A DNA stretch of 64,000 nucleotides from Actinomycetes bacterium (GTDB lineage Bacteria > Actinomycetota > Acidimicrobiia > IMCC26256 > JANYLB01): NCBI GenBank assembly GCA_025363815.1, contig JANYLB010000012.1, forward strand, positions 1 to 64,000. The letters run 5' to 3'. A model generated the notes under the pieces. The model saw only the letters and a program-made list of their open reading frames with translations. It made no database searches and was not told the DNA's origin. Made by a program: the position numbers and the translations under genes. This document shows, piece after piece, positions 36,096 through 43,675 of this stretch (positions are counted from its first letter, which is position 1; each line of letters begins with the position of its first letter).

Positions 36096-37040
36096 TCACC
36101 GGAGTAGCTTCCGCGCCATCGTCGCCGCGCCGATCGTTCCCGCCCGGTCACCCAGACCCGCCGCGACGATCGACGGGGTGGGTCGGTACCCGAAGCCTTC
36201 TACGTGACCATCGAAATACGCGCGGACCGGGCCGAGCAACAGGTCGCCCTCCTCGACGAGTCCTCCCGACACTACGATGATCTCGGGGTCGAGGATGTTC
36301 GCGAGTCCGACGAAGCCAAGCGCGACGAAGCCGGCGTATCGATCGATCAGCGCGAGCGCGTCGGGTGCGCCGGCCCGTGCCGCTTCCGACACGTGCGTAC
36401 CGCGCACCGCGTCGGGATCGCCACCCGCGAGCTTCAACACCGCCGGAGCGGCGCCGATGACAGTGGCTTCCCGCGCCATGCGTCCGAGGGCATTGCCCGA
36501 TGCCAGAGCTTCCCAGTGCCCGATCTCGCCGCACGCGCAGCGCGGACCGTCAAGGTCAATCGTGAAGTGTCCGATCTCAGCGGCAAAGCCGTGCGCGCCG
36601 CGTAAGACGCGCCCGTCGCTCACGATGGCGCCACCGATCCCGGTCCCCAGCGTGATCACCAGCGCATCCGAAACGCCCCGGGCGCCGCCATGGGCGAGCT
36701 CACCCCACGCTGCAGCGTTGGCGTCGTTGTCGACGACGGTGGGAAGCCCCGTTCCCTGCGCGATCTCAGCCCGCACCGGCGTGCCCAGGAACCCGGCGAC
36801 ATTGGGGGCGTAGTGAATGACGCCGGCACGGTCGACCATGCCCGCTGCGCCTATCCCGACCGCGGCTATCTCGTGGTCGGCTCGCAACGCGGCGATCAAA
36901 CCTAGAATCTGTGCGCGCATCGACTCCCAGTCGAGCAGCGATGACACCCGTTGCTCCGCGACCACCCGACCATCGACGTCGACCACCGCGGCACGAACGT
37001 TGGTTCCACCGATGTCGAGGCCGATCGTGAGCGCCGTCAT
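36096..37040 (-). CDS. ROK-family glucokinase
   Basis: Sugar kinase of 314 residues. Phosphate loop GLDIGGTNVRAA, catalytic Asp in VDNDANAAAWGE, GTGIGGAIVSDG, and the ROK metal site C-A-C-G-E-I-G-H-W-E, in which the usual third cysteine of CxCGxxGCxE is a histidine. Glucose is the likely substrate because the same neighbourhood (glucokinase, small acidic protein, ArsA-like ATPase, SRPBCC, mannosyltransferase) recurs in actinobacteria with a GlkA-type enzyme. 4 bases after the preceding gene. Confidence 0.9.
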   Translation of the reverse strand: MTALTIGLDIGGTNVRAAVVDVDGRVVAEQRVSSLLDWESMRAQILGLIAALRADHEIAAVGIGAAGMVDRAGVIHYAPNVAGFLGTPVRAEIAQGTGLPTVVDNDANAAAWGELAHGGARGVSDALVITLGTGIGGAIVSDGRVLRGAHGFAAEIGHFTIDLDGPRCACGEIGHWEALASGNALGRMAREATVIGAAPAVLKLAGGDPDAVRGTHVSEAARAGAPDALALIDRYAGFVALGFVGLANILDPEIIVVSGGLVEEGDLLLGPVRAYFDGHVEGFGYRPTPSIVAAGLGDRAGTIGAATMARKLLR

Positions 37041-37044
37041 TGCC

Positions 37045-37464
37045 TCACTCGACGTCGATGTTCTGCACCCGCGGTTCATCGACCCTCGGAGTCGCCGTTC
37101 GTGGCTTCGGTGGGCTCGCGAGCGGGTCATGGTCGGCAGTGCCAGACTCCTGCGCGAACGCGCTGCGCTGCGCTGCGAGAGTTTGCTCAAAGGCGTCGAC
37201 GACAACCTTGATCGCAAGGGTGAGCTCGTGCGCCGCGTTGACGAGGTGCTCGGCCGCCTCTGGTCCCGCTTCGGTCAACGCGCTGAGGAAGGGACCCATC
37301 GTGCTGCCGGGGGCACCGAACAGGGGGTCATCACCCCAGTCGTCCCACCCATCGTCGCCGGTTGGCGGATCGGAGGCTGTGTCGGTGTGAGGGTCGGGGC
37401 CGGTCGGTTCGTCGACCGCGAAGAGTGGGTTGCGGCGCGGCGCGCCGGGATCGCGCAATGCCAT
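37045..37464 (-). CDS. Acidic hypothetical protein of the glucokinase/ArsA cluster
   Basis: 139 residues. A disordered acidic N-terminal half (DDGWDDWGDDPLFG) is followed by one amphipathic helix (about 60-100, EAAEHLVNAAHELTLAIKVVV) and a Pro-rich tail. Actinobacterial clusters of this type carry a similar small protein between glucokinase and the ArsA-like gene; function unknown. ATG overlaps the ArsA-like stop (TGATG). Confidence 0.72.
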   Translation of the reverse strand: MALRDPGAPRRNPLFAVDEPTGPDPHTDTASDPPTGDDGWDDWGDDPLFGAPGSTMGPFLSALTEAGPEAAEHLVNAAHELTLAIKVVVDAFEQTLAAQRSAFAQESGTADHDPLASPPKPRTATPRVDEPRVQNIDVE

Positions 37465-38663
37465 CAGACCTCCACTGGGGCTCCGTCGCGGGCACGCCGT
37501 GGCGGGAACTCCACCTTGAGCCGCTGACCGACGAGATGAGCGGCACCGACGTCACGGCGTTGGAGACTGTCGGGCAGGACCACGGCACGACGGTAGGCAC
37601 CCACCGCGACGAGCAGCTCATCGTTGCGACGACCGAGCTGGATCTCGCGCCGCTCGACTCCCGGCAACGGCAGCGAGAGCACGAGCGTGTCGCCGAGAAC
37701 CTCCACCCGCATTGGATCCACGGTCGCGAGCCGGGCGACGGGATCCCGCTCCGCGTAGAGCGTGGTACCGAAGCGGCGTAGTCGATCAACACCTACGAGC
37801 TCGGCCGGCGCGAGCTCTGCAGTCAGAATCGGCGCGGGTGCGAACGCGTCGCCGATCTCGATCAGGTGCTGAGCCTCGGCCGCGCGCCATTCGGTGAACC
37901 AGGGATCCGAGACTGCACTCGGGAGCAGCCGGTTCACGATCACCGCGTCGACGTGGTAGCCGAAGAGCGAGAGGTAGGTGAAGGTGCGACGGGCCTCGGC
38001 GACTACGAGACGCTCCGCGTTGACCACCATTCGGGCACTCGTGATCTGTGGATCGATCAGCAGCTCCCGAACTCCGTCGAGACGGGTCGAGAAACGCGCA
38101 ACCGCGTCGAACACCTTGTCGGACGCTATCGGAACGCTCATCATCCGGGTGAGAAAAGGTCGCATAGCGCGCGTGATACCCCGCTGAGCGGGGAACACCC
38201 GGTCCATGTACCAGCCGATCACGTCGGGGAGCGAGAGCAGCCGCAGAGTCTCGGCCGTGGGCGCGCAGTCGACGACGATGACGTCGTAGTCGCCTCCCGC
38301 GGCGAAGGCCTTGATGTCGGCGAGCGCGAAGACTTCGTCGAGACCGGGGATGACCGCGAGCTCCTCGGCTTCGACGGGCTCCGCGCCGGCCCAGTCGAAA
38401 AGGGCCACGAGATACTCCCGGACGGCATCCCATGCCGATTCGAGACGGACCCTGGCATCGAGCTGGATGCCGTGCAGACCCGCTGCGATCGGCGCGACCG
38501 CGTCACCCAGGGGAACGTCGTACGCGTCGGCGAGCGAATGGGCCGGGTCGGTCGAGCAGACAACGGTGCGCAGGCCGGCGTCGGCCGCGCGCAACGCGGT
38601 TGCCGCCGCCACTGTCGTCTTGCCGACTCCTCCCTTGCCGGTGAAGAGGAGGATTCGCGTCAA
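37464..38663 (-). CDS. ArsA/Get3-like ATPase
   Basis: Deviant-Walker P-loop ATPase of 399 residues. GKGGVGKTT at 9-17, VCSTDPAHSLADAYD (switch I/A-loop), DVIVVDCAPTAETLRLLSLP (Walker B), and a C-terminal small beta domain (DTLVLSLPLPGVERREIQL) that looks like the HSP20/ArsA_HSP20 extension found in actinobacterial homologues such as Rv2184c. No arsenic genes are nearby, so arsenite export is unlikely; the client is unknown. Overlaps the SRPBCC gene start region by 4 bases. Confidence 0.88.
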   Translation of the reverse strand: MTRILLFTGKGGVGKTTVAAATALRAADAGLRTVVCSTDPAHSLADAYDVPLGDAVAPIAAGLHGIQLDARVRLESAWDAVREYLVALFDWAGAEPVEAEELAVIPGLDEVFALADIKAFAAGGDYDVIVVDCAPTAETLRLLSLPDVIGWYMDRVFPAQRGITRAMRPFLTRMMSVPIASDKVFDAVARFSTRLDGVRELLIDPQITSARMVVNAERLVVAEARRTFTYLSLFGYHVDAVIVNRLLPSAVSDPWFTEWRAAEAQHLIEIGDAFAPAPILTAELAPAELVGVDRLRRFGTTLYAERDPVARLATVDPMRVEVLGDTLVLSLPLPGVERREIQLGRRNDELLVAVGAYRRAVVLPDSLQRRDVGAAHLVGQRLKVEFPPRRARDGAPVEV

Positions 38664-39112
38664 GTCGACGCCTTGTTGATCCGCTCGATCTCCTTTTTCA
38701 GCTCACGCAGCGCGGTACCCATGATCATCCCCGCGGCGCGGCGCTTGATGAGGCCGGGAAGCGGCGCCGAGAGATCGACCGTGAGGTCGTAGTCGACCCG
38801 CGTTCCGTCGCCTTCGGGTTCAAAATGATAGGAACCGTCGAGGCGGCGGAGCATGTCGCCCTCAACCAGCTTCCACGACACCGACTCCGGCGCGCCCGAG
38901 TACTCGTACGCCAACGTGTAGTGGAAGCTCTTGCCGAGCCCCGCAGCTCGGTACTCGACCTGCAGCGCGCGACCGCCCTCGTCGCGCTTGAGAATCGTCG
39001 CCTGCTTCACGTCGCGCGCCCATTCCGGGTACTTCTCGAAATCGATGACGACCTCGTAGCACCCCTGCGGTGATGCAGCGACGCTGATCCGTTCATTCGC
39101 CTGCTCGGCCAC
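38660..39112 (-). CDS. SRPBCC (START-like) lipid-binding protein, TB16.3-like
   Basis: 150 residues with the polyketide-cyclase/START-like fold: ISVAASPQGCYEVVIDFEKYPEW at the N-terminus and a C-terminal amphipathic helix (MIMGTALRELKKEIERI). The same neighbour set includes Rv2185c (TB16.3) in M. tuberculosis. Likely binds a hydrophobic ligand; no reaction can be assigned. GTG start with GGGAG 5 bases upstream; the start lies inside the preceding gene's last codons. Confidence 0.85.
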   Translation of the reverse strand: MAEQANERISVAASPQGCYEVVIDFEKYPEWARDVKQATILKRDEGGRALQVEYRAAGLGKSFHYTLAYEYSGAPESVSWKLVEGDMLRRLDGSYHFEPEGDGTRVDYDLTVDLSAPLPGLIKRRAAGMIMGTALRELKKEIERINKAST

Positions 39113-39632
39113 CCGCTCTCCCTTCTCGTCGTCCCCGCTCGCCCGCGCTCCGTGCCATCTTGGAACGGGCCGGCCGAACCGTCGTCGACTCGCGTGCCGG
39201 GAACGTTCCGTGCCGGGCCGCCCACATACCGGCAAGGCCGAGAGGGAGCATAGGGACCAGGAACCCCGCGGGGGCGCGAAACCCGGTCGTCGCCGCGATG
39301 AGGACCGCGAGACCCAATGCTCCGAACAGGTGCTTCTTCGTCGCGCTCGGTGCCGAACCCTGCAGGAGAAACAGGTTTGCGACCGAGACATCGTCGCCGC
39401 GAGCGCTTCGTACCAGGCCCAGCCCGAAGGCGTAGGTCCAGACGCCGAGCGACGCGAGGAACAACCCCACGGCCACGATCACCGATACCGGATCGAGGGC
39501 GGTCATGCCCAGAGCCACGGGGATCGCGGTCACCGCGAATAGCGCGTCGGCAGCCCAGGAGACCTCGATCACCCGTCGACCATCCACAACCGCTGCGCTC
39601 ACTCTCCGGGCCGGGTCACCGTCGCCAGTCAA
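39093..39632 (-). CDS. Four-helix membrane protein of unknown function
   Basis: 179 residues. Hydrophobic helices near 26-43, 50-72, 102-118 and 121-137 are followed by a basic Arg/Gly/Glu-rich C-terminal tail. Its place between the SRPBCC gene and the mannosyltransferase matches uncharacterised membrane proteins of that cluster in other actinobacteria (for example near Rv2183c). Overlaps the SRPBCC gene by 20 bases. Confidence 0.7.
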   Translation of the reverse strand: MTGDGDPARRVSAAVVDGRRVIEVSWAADALFAVTAIPVALGMTALDPVSVIVAVGLFLASLGVWTYAFGLGLVRSARGDDVSVANLFLLQGSAPSATKKHLFGALGLAVLIAATTGFRAPAGFLVPMLPLGLAGMWAARHGTFPARESTTVRPARSKMARSAGERGRREGRAGGRAGE

Positions 39633-39671
39633 CCTGTCCGCTCCGTTCGCTCCACATCACCAAGGTAATGC

Positions 39672-40808
39672 TCAGGGGGTGAGGAACGGCAACGCATCCA
39701 CCGCGCCGCCGGCGACGGGTTTCAGGCGGGCGGCGAGGGTGTCGTAGGAGAAGTCGGCTACAGCACGCGCCCGGGCCGCGGCCCCGAAGCGATGGCGAGT
39801 GGACTCGTCTCCGAGCAGGGTCAAGAGGGCCCGGCGGACCTCGCCGACAGAGTGCGGATCGACCACGAACCCGGTCTCGCCGTCGACGACCGCTTCGTGC
39901 GATCCCCCGCTCCGACCGGCAACCGAAGGAACGCCACACGCGGCTGCCTCGAGGAAGACGATCCCGAATCCCTCCGCCTCCAGGCCGAGCCACCGATCCC
40001 GGCACGCCATCGCGAACACATCGGCACTGGCGTACAGCGCGGGCAGATCAACTTCGGGAACCCGACCGAGGAACCGAACTCGGCCGCCAACCCCCCTACG
40101 GGTCACCCGCGACTCGAGCCGAGCGCGATCTCGGCCGGCTCCGGCGATGGCGAGCTGCACCGAGGCATCGATACCCGCCATCGCGTCGATCACGACGTCG
40201 AAGCCCTTGCGCGGCACCAGCCGGCTGGTTCCAACCACCAGGGGCCGGAACGGGTCGAGGCCAAACCGCCGGCGGGTCGCGGCCCGCGCCCCGGAGTCGA
40301 GGGGCTTGAACCGAGTGATGTCGATTCCGGGTGGGATCACGAGGCCGCGAACCGGCCGGCCGGCGGCGTGGCGCACCTCGCGTGCCGGGTACTCCCCCGC
40401 CGCGATAATCCCGTCGGCCGCGCGCAGCACCCCTCTGGCCGCGAGATTGGGCCCTGGGATCCGACCCGGAAGCGTGATCTCCGCGCCGTGGGCGATCACA
40501 AGATGCGGCGCCGATGCCAGGCTTCGACCGACAATGCCGAGCGGCAGCATCGGGTCGATGAAGATCGCCGCGGCCCCGATGTCGCGGGCGAGCGCGTCTA
40601 TGCGCGCCGCCACGCCGGGTCGCGGCAGCAGAACGGATCGGGTGATCCGCTCGATGGGGAACGTCTGCGCCGAGTCGAATGCGGCGGCGCCGCCGTAGGA
40701 AGTGGTGAGGACCGTCGTGTCGGGCAGCCGCCGGAACAGCTCGTACAGGTACGACTGGATCCCGCCGAACTTGGGCGGAAAGTCATTGGTGACGAGCAGC
40801 GAGCTCAC
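39672..40808 (-). CDS. pimB: GT4 glycosyltransferase, PimB-like mannosyltransferase
   Basis: 378-residue GT-B fold enzyme. N-terminus SLLVTNDFPPKFGGIQSYL is very like PimB' (Rv2188c), which adds the second mannose to phosphatidylinositol mannoside at the membrane; other GT4 landmarks are VIAHGAEITLPGR, IPPGIDITRFKP, GTSRLVPRKGFD and the donor-binding EGFGIVFLEAAACGVPSVAG. GDP-mannose as donor is inferred. With the polyprenol-phosphate mannose synthase it suggests a PIM/lipomannan-type envelope. GTG start overlapping no neighbour; 61 bases after the MFS gene. Confidence 0.85.
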   Translation of the reverse strand: MSSLLVTNDFPPKFGGIQSYLYELFRRLPDTTVLTTSYGGAAAFDSAQTFPIERITRSVLLPRPGVAARIDALARDIGAAAIFIDPMLPLGIVGRSLASAPHLVIAHGAEITLPGRIPGPNLAARGVLRAADGIIAAGEYPAREVRHAAGRPVRGLVIPPGIDITRFKPLDSGARAATRRRFGLDPFRPLVVGTSRLVPRKGFDVVIDAMAGIDASVQLAIAGAGRDRARLESRVTRRGVGGRVRFLGRVPEVDLPALYASADVFAMACRDRWLGLEAEGFGIVFLEAAACGVPSVAGRSGGSHEAVVDGETGFVVDPHSVGEVRRALLTLLGDESTRHRFGAAARARAVADFSYDTLAARLKPVAGGAVDALPFLTP

Positions 40809-40869
40809 TCGTTCGGATGCTCTCGTCGGACCCCAACTCTGACGTTGCCAGAACGAGTTTGATCTGGCT

Positions 40870-42129
40870 TCATGGCGGATCGGGCTCGAGGTATTGCTGG
40901 GCCAGCTTGGCAGCCTCGTGGTCGCGTGGCGCAGCACCACGGGTCCGCGGGTCGATGCCGCTGCGTAGCAGCACGAGCCCGCCAATCGCAAAGACAGCAC
41001 CTCCGGCAAACGCCCAGCGATACCCACCAACGGCCGCGATGGCGCCGAGAATAAACGCGCCGAGGCCCTGAGAGAGATCGAAGAAGCTGCTCATCGTGCC
41101 CACGACCGACGACCGTTCCGCCTCGCTCACGCCGGTGAGCGCGAGGGTCATGATCGCGGGATACAGCAACGACATCCCCGACGCGAACACGATGGTCCCG
41201 ACGATCAAGCCGATGACGCTCGGCCACGCTGCGATGACGAGCATCCCCAACGCGCCCACCCCGGTGGCCCACGTCCCTGCACGGCGCGGGCCGAGGCGAT
41301 CCGGCAGCCGCGCGCCGACCATCCGGATGACCAGGATCAGCGCTCCGTAGAGGAAGAGGATGCCGCTCGAGTCGCTGAGCCCGATGTCGGAAACGTAGAG
41401 CGGCACGAACGCAGCGAATCCCGCGAGGCTGACGAGACCGAGGAACAGCACCAGACCCGGCGCGAGGGCAGAACGGTTGATGAGCGGAGGCCGCTTCCCA
41501 TCAGTCAACTCGGTCCGCAGCGCGACCACATCTCGGGTGCTCAACCCGATGATCGCCGCGAGCGCCGCCAGCCCGGCCGACACGAGCCAGACCGCGTCGA
41601 ACCGATCGTTGCCGAGCAGAGTCTCGCCCAGAGCCGGCCCGAACGCGAGTCCGCCGTACACGGCGACCGACCAGTAGCTGATCGCCTCCCCCCGACGATC
41701 GGCGGGAGCGAGATCGGTGACGAGCGTTCCCGCGCCGACGAAGAATGCGGCCTCGCCGACACCGCCGAGCACGCGCACCGCGAGCAACCCGGCAAAGTTC
41801 GTCGACCCCACGTAGAGCACACCAGACAACGAGACCACCAGCGCACCGCCAACGATCAGCACGCGGCGTCCGAAGCGGTCGCCCATGCGACCGGCGAGCG
41901 GTCGCAGCAGCACCGCACCCACCGAGAAAGCGCCGACGGCGACGCCGACCGCGACGCTCCCCCCGCCGAGACTGTGTTCGACGTAGATCGGCACGACGGG
42001 AAGCAGCATCCCCAGCGCGAGAAAATATGCGGCCCCTGCGCCGATCACGAGCATCAACCGACCGGTCAGCAGCCGTTCGCGACGCGGCGTCCCTGATGCG
42101 GGCACGGCGGGGATCTCAGCCATCGACAT
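40870..42129 (-). CDS. MFS transporter
   Basis: 419 residues with twelve predicted membrane helices. The loop 2-3 signature is GRMGDRFGRRVLIVGG and a central loop (TRDVVALRTELTDGKRPP) divides the two six-helix halves; the helix 8-9 counterpart is GARLPDRLGPRRAG. Drug-proton antiporter-like, but the substrate is unknown. Its ATG overlaps the ferredoxin reductase stop (TGATG), so it is in that transcript. Confidence 0.9.
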   Translation of the reverse strand: MSMAEIPAVPASGTPRRERLLTGRLMLVIGAGAAYFLALGMLLPVVPIYVEHSLGGGSVAVGVAVGAFSVGAVLLRPLAGRMGDRFGRRVLIVGGALVVSLSGVLYVGSTNFAGLLAVRVLGGVGEAAFFVGAGTLVTDLAPADRRGEAISYWSVAVYGGLAFGPALGETLLGNDRFDAVWLVSAGLAALAAIIGLSTRDVVALRTELTDGKRPPLINRSALAPGLVLFLGLVSLAGFAAFVPLYVSDIGLSDSSGILFLYGALILVIRMVGARLPDRLGPRRAGTWATGVGALGMLVIAAWPSVIGLIVGTIVFASGMSLLYPAIMTLALTGVSEAERSSVVGTMSSFFDLSQGLGAFILGAIAAVGGYRWAFAGGAVFAIGGLVLLRSGIDPRTRGAAPRDHEAAKLAQQYLEPDPP

Positions 42130-43337
42130 CAGCCTGACGCGCGGGCATGCGCGAGCGCGTCGCGCAAGCTCGCCCGCTCGGAGATCATCTTGCGATACTG
42201 CATGAGTTGGCGAGCCCGACTGAATGCCAACGCGCCGACCAACCGGCCGCGGCGACCGAACAGGGCGACAAACTGGCGGCTGTCGAGCTCGCCGTGGGTT
42301 ATCTCGAGATCATCAGACGGTCCGAAACGGCCCGCGCACTGGATCTTCACTCCGTATTGATCGGACCAGACAAACGGCACCGGAGCGAATCCCTCGACTT
42401 CGTCTCCGGCGGCCCGACGCAGCAGGCTCCGCGCCGCGAACACCCCCTGCTCGGCCGCGTTCGTCCAGTGTTCGAGGCGCATTACCTCGCCGTCGAAAAG
42501 CGCGTTCGGCCACCGGCAGAGGTCGCCGGCGGCGACGACTCCCGGCGCGGCATGCAGCGTCTCGTCGCACACCACGCCGTCGTCGAGAACCAGCCCGCAG
42601 GTCTCGAGCCAGCGGGTCTCCGGCACGACGCCGATCGCGACGATTAACACGTCACACGGGATCGTCGAACCGTCGCCAAGACGAATCCGCTCGACTCGGA
42701 CATCGCCTTCGACCGCTTCGAAGCTCACGCCAAGGCGGAGGTCGACGCCTTCTTCGACCTGTATGGCCGCGAGGCGCGCGCCGATGCGCGTGCCGACGCC
42801 CCGCACCATCGGCTGGGGTAGGGCTTCGAGCACAGTCACTTCGAGGCCGCGCTTGCGACAGGTCGAAGCGACCTCCGATCCGATGAACCCCGCGCCGATC
42901 ACCACCACGCGGGCGCCCATATCGAGACGCTGTCTGATCGCGAGGCAGTCGTCGATCGTGCGCAACGTGAAGACGCCATCGAGCGCGGGAATCGACGGGA
43001 GGGTTCGGGGTGTCGATCCGGTCGCGATCACGAGTCCGTCGAAGGCCACCTTCGTCCCGCCTGCGAGCGCGAGCTCCTGCGTGGCGAGGTCGAGCCCCGT
43101 CGCCGCCGTTCCCAGCCGCAGCTCGAGATCGAGATCGTCGTACGGCTGCTTGCGCAGGACCGTCCGGTCGTGCTCCCACTCCCCCGCGAGCAGCTCCTTG
43201 GACAGAGGAGGCCGGTCGTAGGGCAGATGCGGCTCGGCGCCAACGAGAACGAGGCGGCCGGTGAACCCCTCGTGGCGCAGGGTTTCGACGGCCCTAAGGC
43301 CCGCAAGGGACGCGCCGACGACAGCGATGGTATTCAT
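42129..43337 (-). CDS. FAD-dependent ferredoxin reductase
   Basis: NAD(P)H-dependent reductase of 402 residues, of the rubredoxin/putidaredoxin reductase type. FAD motif VVGASLAGLRAVETLR, second dinucleotide motif VVIGAGFIGSEVAS, FAD ribityl motif GVVAAGDLCRWPN, and KELLAGEWEHDR. ATG at 43337; a TTG one codon earlier is also open. It is 31 bases after a [3Fe-4S] ferredoxin gene, so the two form an electron-transfer chain, typically to a cytochrome P450; no P450 is encoded in the window. Confidence 0.92.
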   Translation of the reverse strand: MNTIAVVGASLAGLRAVETLRHEGFTGRLVLVGAEPHLPYDRPPLSKELLAGEWEHDRTVLRKQPYDDLDLELRLGTAATGLDLATQELALAGGTKVAFDGLVIATGSTPRTLPSIPALDGVFTLRTIDDCLAIRQRLDMGARVVVIGAGFIGSEVASTCRKRGLEVTVLEALPQPMVRGVGTRIGARLAAIQVEEGVDLRLGVSFEAVEGDVRVERIRLGDGSTIPCDVLIVAIGVVPETRWLETCGLVLDDGVVCDETLHAAPGVVAAGDLCRWPNALFDGEVMRLEHWTNAAEQGVFAARSLLRRAAGDEVEGFAPVPFVWSDQYGVKIQCAGRFGPSDDLEITHGELDSRQFVALFGRRGRLVGALAFSRARQLMQYRKMISERASLRDALAHARASG

Positions 43338-43368
43338 CAATTTTGTTCCACTCGCTACGACGTCCGGA

Positions 43369-43560
43369 TCAGCCCTCGAGCGATATGGCCTGGGTCGGGC
43401 ACATCCGGACGGCTTCCTCGACCAGTGCCCGCTTATCCTCCGGTGGCTCCTCCTGGAGCACGTAGAGGAAGTTGTCGTCGCGCACCTCGAAGATGTCGGG
43501 GGCGATACCCATGCACACCGCGTTGCTCGTGCACTTCTCGAAGTCGACGACGATCTTCAT
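43369..43560 (-). CDS. [3Fe-4S] ferredoxin (P450-type)
   Basis: 63-residue acidic ferredoxin. Cluster ligands are C10, C16 (with Ala at 15 and Val at 14 where a 4Fe protein would keep more Cys) and C54 in MCPTQAI, so a [3Fe-4S] cluster is expected. Such proteins carry electrons from the reductase next door to P450s or other oxygenases. A strong AGGAGG lies 8 to 13 bases before the ATG. Confidence 0.93.
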   Translation of the reverse strand: MKIVVDFEKCTSNAVCMGIAPDIFEVRDDNFLYVLQEEPPEDKRALVEEAVRMCPTQAISLEG

Positions 43561-43675
43561 CCCGGAGGACCTCCTAGTTCCAGTGCACTCGGCGGCCGTC
43601 CGGGTGCGCCCGCACCCTACCCGGTGATAAGAAACCTGACGTTCTTGTCATACACCAGTGGTTCTGGGAGCCTGC

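Noticed and set aside
37464..38663. ArsA-like ATPase considered as an arsenite pump
   Set aside because: No arsB, arsR or arsC neighbours, and the gene sits in a conserved envelope-related cluster with an HSP20-like C-terminal domain.
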